Assembly: GCA_001603685.1 (NCBI GenBank)
Contig: LUZO01000035.1
Location: forward strand, 1-7,865
Length of the DNA stretch: 7,865 nucleotides
Origin: Bacteroidales bacterium Bact_23
GTDB taxonomy: Bacteria; Bacteroidota; Bacteroidia; Bacteroidales; Lentimicrobiaceae
Direction of reading: 5' to 3'
How positions within the stretch are numbered: position 1 is the first letter of the stretch; each line of letters begins with the position of its first letter. Made by a program: the position numbers and the translations under genes. Positions 4,149 through 7,865 of the stretch are shown here, piece after piece. The notes under the pieces were generated by a model. The model had not been told where the DNA came from, made no database searches, and saw nothing but the letters and a program-made list of their open reading frames with translations.

Positions 4149-6074
4149 TTACCTTCTGCCCTGCTGTTGCTTTGCCATATCTTCGAGGCGTTTCTGGAAA
4201 CCCGATTTCTTCACAGGTTTCTTTTTATTTTCCTGAATCCTGGCGTGCAGTTTCTCTTCGCTGACAAACCTGCGGATCAGGAACATCTGTGCAAAAGTCA
4301 TCAGGTTGGCCAGCAGGTAGTAGTAGCTAAGCCCGGATGAATAGCTGTTGAAGAAGCCGAGGAACATCAGCGGCATCAGATACATCATGGTCTTCATGCC
4401 CGGCATCTGCTGACCGGTTGACATCATATCGTTGTTGATCTTGGTATAAATGATGGTGGATATGGTCATCAGCAGGGTGAACAGGCTCACATGGTCGCCG
4501 TAGAACGGAATATTGAAGGGCAGATCGAGAATTGAGTCGTAGCTCGAGAGGTCTTTAGCCCAGAGGAACGCCTCCTGCCTCAGCTCAATGGAAGCCGGGA
4601 AGAAGCGGAACATGGCCAGCAGAATCGGAAACTGAAGCAGCATAGGCACACATCCCGACATGGGGTTTACGCCCGCCTTTTTGTAAAGCGTCATCACTGC
4701 CTGCTGCTTCTTCATCGCATCTTCCTTCTTCGGGAATTTGGCGTTGATTTCATCAATCTCGGGTTTCAGCAGCCGCATTTTGGCCGACGACATATAGGTT
4801 TTATAGGCTATCGGGAAGAGCACAATCTTCAGCAATACGGTAAGTATCAGAATGATAATTCCGTAATTCAGGTTAAATCCTTCAAGGAAGTTGAACACCG
4901 GAATAACAGCAAACCGGTTGATCCACTGCATCAGGAAGAAGCTCCAGCCGAGTGGAATCTGCCTTTCGAGATCCAGCTTATACTTCCGCATCAGGTTGTA
5001 CTTGTTCGGGCCAAAGTAGAATGACATGCCAACACTCTTATCCATAGCCGGGTTGAATGGTATGGAGAGGATTGACTGCATGCGCGCCAGGTAGGTCGTC
5101 TCTTTTTCTGGCTCTTTTTCAACCGATATTTCCGTATTCTGGAAGCGATCCTGTGCAATCAGTGTAGTTGAAAAGAACTGCTGTTTAAAGGATACCCATT
5201 TCACCCGGGTATTTATGCTTTTTTTGTCATCCTTGCGCTCGTTCAGGTAATCAACTTCGCCGTCAGAGTGTCTGTAATATACAGTAGAATTCAGCCTTTC
5301 GTTTGAAAGGTTTTTCTCCTGTCTGATCAGTCGGTTGTTCCAGTTGATATTCAGCTCTTTGGTATTGGATGCGATGAACTCTTCCATATTCACAAAGTTC
5401 ACCTCCAGGCCAACCATATAATTGTTTGCCCTTACCTTATATACATATTCGATATAGCTGCCGGGCAATGCAACGCTATCGGAATATCCGGCGTAAAGCC
5501 TCATGGCAAACAACAGGGAATCACCATCACTAATTTTAATATTCTCCATTCCTTCGAACCTTTTATCCGGCCATGCGGGCAGGAAATACAGGTTTCCGGT
5601 GGCAATCGGCTTTACATCGTTAAAGAACATCATCTCAAACATCGAGGAATCGGGCACCTGAAGTATTGTCGGTTTTCCATCGAATGTCTTATATTCCATC
5701 AGCTCCACTTTGCCGATGCGTCCGCCTTTGCTGTTGATGGTAAGTTTCAGCAGATCGGTTTCAATGGTAAAATCCTTATCGAGGCCTTCGGCCGATACGG
5801 CAAACGGCCCCAGAAGCGATTGTCTGACAGCGGCCTGAGTCTGTACTCCGGCTTCATCCTCAACTACTGCCGATTCAGCCAATGCGTTTTTTATCTCTTC
5901 GCGCTTAGCCTCCTGAGCACGCGCTGAATCGGCTAATGACCTTTGTACAGCAACTATCGAATCCTGATAACGCTGCCTTGCTTCCAGTTCTTCCTTAGAA
6001 GGCGACATCATAATGGTGTAGCCAATCATTATGCCGAAGATCAGCAGCAGGCCTATAATGGAATTCTTGTTCAT
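4149..6074 (-). CDS. yidC: membrane protein insertase YidC
   Basis: A 641-residue inner-membrane insertase (Oxa1/Alb3 family) that inserts and folds membrane proteins, alone or with SecYEG. The N-terminus MNKNSIIGLLLIFGIMIG gives the first transmembrane helix (about 5-23). A charged linker follows, then a large periplasmic domain (about 85-355), as in Gram-negative YidC. The conserved core begins near 403 (IIILILTVLLKIVLFPI). It continues through GVNPMSGCVPMLLQFPI (468-484), which includes the third helix, and helices near 529-544, 560-582 and 583-604. A lysine stands at about residue 416, where E. coli has the groove Arg366. The basic C-terminal tail (KKKPVKK...QQQGRR) is suited to ribosome contact. 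The ATG at 6074 gives the usual MxKN(S/T)IIG start; the in-frame TTG at 6110 lies inside the -7 box. The gene lies 114 nt downstream of pyrG and has its own promoter and terminator. Confidence 0.96.
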   Translation of the reverse strand: MNKNSIIGLLLIFGIMIGYTIMMSPSKEELEARQRYQDSIVAVQRSLADSARAQEAKREEIKNALAESAVVEDEAGVQTQAAVRQSLLGPFAVSAEGLDKDFTIETDLLKLTINSKGGRIGKVELMEYKTFDGKPTILQVPDSSMFEMMFFNDVKPIATGNLYFLPAWPDKRFEGMENIKISDGDSLLFAMRLYAGYSDSVALPGSYIEYVYKVRANNYMVGLEVNFVNMEEFIASNTKELNINWNNRLIRQEKNLSNERLNSTVYYRHSDGEVDYLNERKDDKKSINTRVKWVSFKQQFFSTTLIAQDRFQNTEISVEKEPEKETTYLARMQSILSIPFNPAMDKSVGMSFYFGPNKYNLMRKYKLDLERQIPLGWSFFLMQWINRFAVIPVFNFLEGFNLNYGIIILILTVLLKIVLFPIAYKTYMSSAKMRLLKPEIDEINAKFPKKEDAMKKQQAVMTLYKKAGVNPMSGCVPMLLQFPILLAMFRFFPASIELRQEAFLWAKDLSSYDSILDLPFNIPFYGDHVSLFTLLMTISTIIYTKINNDMMSTGQQMPGMKTMMYLMPLMFLGFFNSYSSGLSYYYLLANLMTFAQMFLIRRFVSEEKLHARIQENKKKPVKKSGFQKRLEDMAKQQQGRR

Positions 6075-6107
6075 GAAATTTGAATATGGTAAATGTAAAG
6101 CAGGGGG

Positions 6108-6138
6108 CAAAATTAAACAAAACGGGCAAATACGCCAA
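6108..6138 (-). promoter_or_regulatory. yidC promoter
   Basis: On the minus strand TTG (6138-6136), 20 nt and TAATTTTG (6115-6108) fit the -33/-7 consensus. The predicted leader is about 27-30 nt to the ATG at 6074, without a Shine-Dalgarno sequence. yidC can therefore be transcribed separately from pyrG. No convincing terminator lies between them, so read-through is also possible. Confidence 0.75.
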
Positions 6139-6188
6139 GTATTAAATTACAGGCATATTACTTCCCGCCTTCTTTGGTGAAGCAGAGT

Positions 6189-7802
6189 CTATTTTTTCTC
6201 TTTGCATTTATTTGCCGCATCGACAAAATGAACGAAAAGAGGATGGGGCGATGCCACGGTACTCTTGAATTCAGGATGAAACTGAACGCCCACAAACCAG
6301 GGATGATCTGTCAGTTCAACTATCTCCACAAGGTCATCCTTCTGGTTGATTCCGGAAGCAATCATGCCGGCATTGCGATAGATGTCCAGATATTTGTTGT
6401 TGAACTCATAGCGGTGACGGTGGCGCTCCGAAATTTCATCACGCTGATATATTTCCATTGCTTTGGTGCCTTTGACAATGCTGCACGGATATGCGCCCAG
6501 ACGCATGGTTCCGCCTTTCATGGTGACCTCTTTCTGACCTTCCATAATGTCGATTACGGGGTTCAGGGCTTCGCTCTGTACTTCGGTGGAATTGACATCT
6601 TCAAGTTTCAGCACATTCCTTCCGAACTCCACTACAGCACACTGCATACCAAGGCAGATTCCCAAAAACGGAATCTTGTTCTCGCGTGCAAAGCGTATTG
6701 CTTCTATCTTTCCTTCAATACCACGACTGCCAAACCCGGGAGCCACCAGAATTCCGTCAACGCCGGCAAGCGCCTCTTCTACAGTTTCAGGACTGAGGCT
6801 TTCGGAATGAATCGGTTTAACCTTCACTTTGCACTGATTTTCGGCACCGGCATGTACAAACGCCTCACTGATAGATTTATAGGCATCTTTCAGTTCAACA
6901 TATTTGCCAATCATTCCAATGGTAACATTGCTTTTCGGATTCTTATGCCTGAAAAGGAAAGCCTCCCACTTCTTCAACTCAGGCTTCACTCCTTCGGGCA
7001 TACGCATTTTATCCAGCACTTCCAGATCGAGGCGCTCCTCACGCATCATCAGCGGTACATCGTAAATAGTCTCAACATCAATGGATTCAATTACAGATGT
7101 GGGGTCAACATTACAGAAAAGAGCAATTTTATTGCGCATTCCCTCACTCAGCTGCCTTTCGGTTCTGCATACAATAATATCGGGCTGCACTCCCTGTTCA
7201 AGCAGGGTTTTTACCGAGTGCTGGGTGGGTTTTGTTTTCAACTCGCCGGCGGCAGCCAGATAGGGAACCAGCGTAAGATGAATCACCAGGCAATTGGTAC
7301 CCATCTCCCAGCGCATCTGACGAACAGCCTCAATATAAGGCAATGATTCAATATCACCTACCGTACCGCCTATCTCGGTAATCACAAAATCGAAATCATT
7401 ATCGGCTCCCAGTATTTTTATCCTTCTCTTGATCTCATCGGTAATGTGCGGAATAACCTGTACCGTTTCACCCAGGTATTCGCCTCTTCGCTCTTTCTCG
7501 ATTACCGCCTGATAAATCTTGCCGGTAGTTACATTGTTTGCCTGTGATGTTGGCGTATTCAGAAAGCGTTCGTAATGTCCCAGATCCAGGTCGGTTTCGG
7601 CGCCGTCTTCGGTAACATAGCATTCGCCGTGCTCATAAGGGTTCAGGGTTCCCGGATCCACATTGATATACGGATCAAGCTTCTGCAAGGTAACACTGTA
7701 GCCCCTGGCCTGCAGCAATTTGGCCAATGATGCAGAAATAATTCCTTTTCCCAGTGACGATGCCACACCGCCGGTTACAAACACATATTTTGTTGCAGAC
7801 AT
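6189..7802 (-). CDS. pyrG: CTP synthase (glutamine-hydrolysing)
   Basis: A 537-residue cytoplasmic enzyme that converts UTP, ATP and glutamine to CTP, the last step of de novo cytidine nucleotide synthesis. The N-terminal amidoligase domain (about 1-270) has the P-loop GGVASSLGKG (11-20), the UTP/metal segment ETDLDLGHYERF (69-80) with Asp73, and EIGGTVGDIES (143-153) with Glu143. The C-terminal class I glutamine amidotransferase domain (about 293-530) has PGFGSRG (355-361) for the oxyanion hole, GICLGMQ with nucleophile Cys383, and QFHPE with His509 and Glu511 completing the triad. All key residues are present and the length is normal (about 535-545). The ATG at 7802 gives the family start just before KYVFVTGG. 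yidC follows in the same direction, an arrangement common in Bacteroidota. The promoter probably lies at or beyond the window edge. Two long antisense frames over this gene are shadows. Confidence 0.98.
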   Translation of the reverse strand: MSATKYVFVTGGVASSLGKGIISASLAKLLQARGYSVTLQKLDPYINVDPGTLNPYEHGECYVTEDGAETDLDLGHYERFLNTPTSQANNVTTGKIYQAVIEKERRGEYLGETVQVIPHITDEIKRRIKILGADNDFDFVITEIGGTVGDIESLPYIEAVRQMRWEMGTNCLVIHLTLVPYLAAAGELKTKPTQHSVKTLLEQGVQPDIIVCRTERQLSEGMRNKIALFCNVDPTSVIESIDVETIYDVPLMMREERLDLEVLDKMRMPEGVKPELKKWEAFLFRHKNPKSNVTIGMIGKYVELKDAYKSISEAFVHAGAENQCKVKVKPIHSESLSPETVEEALAGVDGILVAPGFGSRGIEGKIEAIRFARENKIPFLGICLGMQCAVVEFGRNVLKLEDVNSTEVQSEALNPVIDIMEGQKEVTMKGGTMRLGAYPCSIVKGTKAMEIYQRDEISERHRHRYEFNNKYLDIYRNAGMIASGINQKDDLVEIVELTDHPWFVGVQFHPEFKSTVASPHPLFVHFVDAANKCKEKK

Positions 7803-7865
7803 ATCTACATTTTTAAAAAAAACAATTCCTGATCCGAACTACCGGACTTTTAAAAAGTATTAAGC

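Noticed and set aside
6140..6188. Terminator between pyrG and yidC
   Set aside because: Only a 4-bp CTTC/GAAG stem is available, with no T-run.
6174..7346. Long open frame antisense to pyrG (about 390 codons), plus shorter ones at 6547-6810 and 7081-7263
   Set aside because: They lie entirely opposite conserved pyrG sequence, have no matching promoter, and read as low-information shadow peptides.
7846..7859. pyrG promoter or operator (TACTTTTT and the dyad ACTTTT-A-AAAAGT)
   Set aside because: The -7 match lacks the final G, no -33 region can be judged because the window ends, and the dyad is simple A/T sequence.

Overview
The window looks like chromosomal DNA from a member of the Bacteroidota, probably an environmental Bacteroidales-like lineage. 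Five genes have a -7 box matching TAnnTTTG, the start codons lack Shine-Dalgarno sequences, and pyrG is followed by yidC, a gene order common in this phylum. No plasmid, phage or complete IS gene is present.

Layout. Positions 1-142 hold an AT-rich promoter region. Positions 143-607 (+) encode a small SpoIIAA/STAS-like protein of unknown role. It converges, with a 2-nt gap, on 610-1599 (-), a ten-helix transporter of the SBF-like (YfeH/SLC10A7) family. Positions 1637-2533 contain no gene and are a mosaic of four repeat families. The first is three copies of an 83-bp two-hairpin element. The second is an octamer-armed element bounded by TGCCAC/GTGGCA. The third is a pair of GC-rich palindromes. 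The fourth is a heptamer tandem array that ends at the trmD promoter. trmD (2557-3246, +) and rplS (3412-3768, +) follow, each with its own promoter, and a strong intrinsic terminator closes rplS. Positions 3822-4098 carry only a 16-nt direct repeat and a small dyad. On the minus strand, pyrG (6189-7802) lies upstream of yidC (4149-6074), which has its own promoter and a UUCG-loop terminator.

The recognised genes are mostly housekeeping functions: tRNA m1G37 methylation and the large-subunit protein L19 (trmD, rplS), membrane protein insertion (yidC) and CTP synthesis (pyrG). trmD-rplS is the remnant of the wider rpsP-rimM-trmD-rplS cluster; rpsP and rimM are not here.

The least explained sequence is the repeat mosaic at 1750-2515. 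Its most interesting part is the 83-bp element. It contains two same-orientation hairpins exactly 52 nt apart, occurs three times without gaps (+, -, +), and uses the same stem variant in both hairpins of a copy. That suggests a structured, possibly mobilised, non-coding element.
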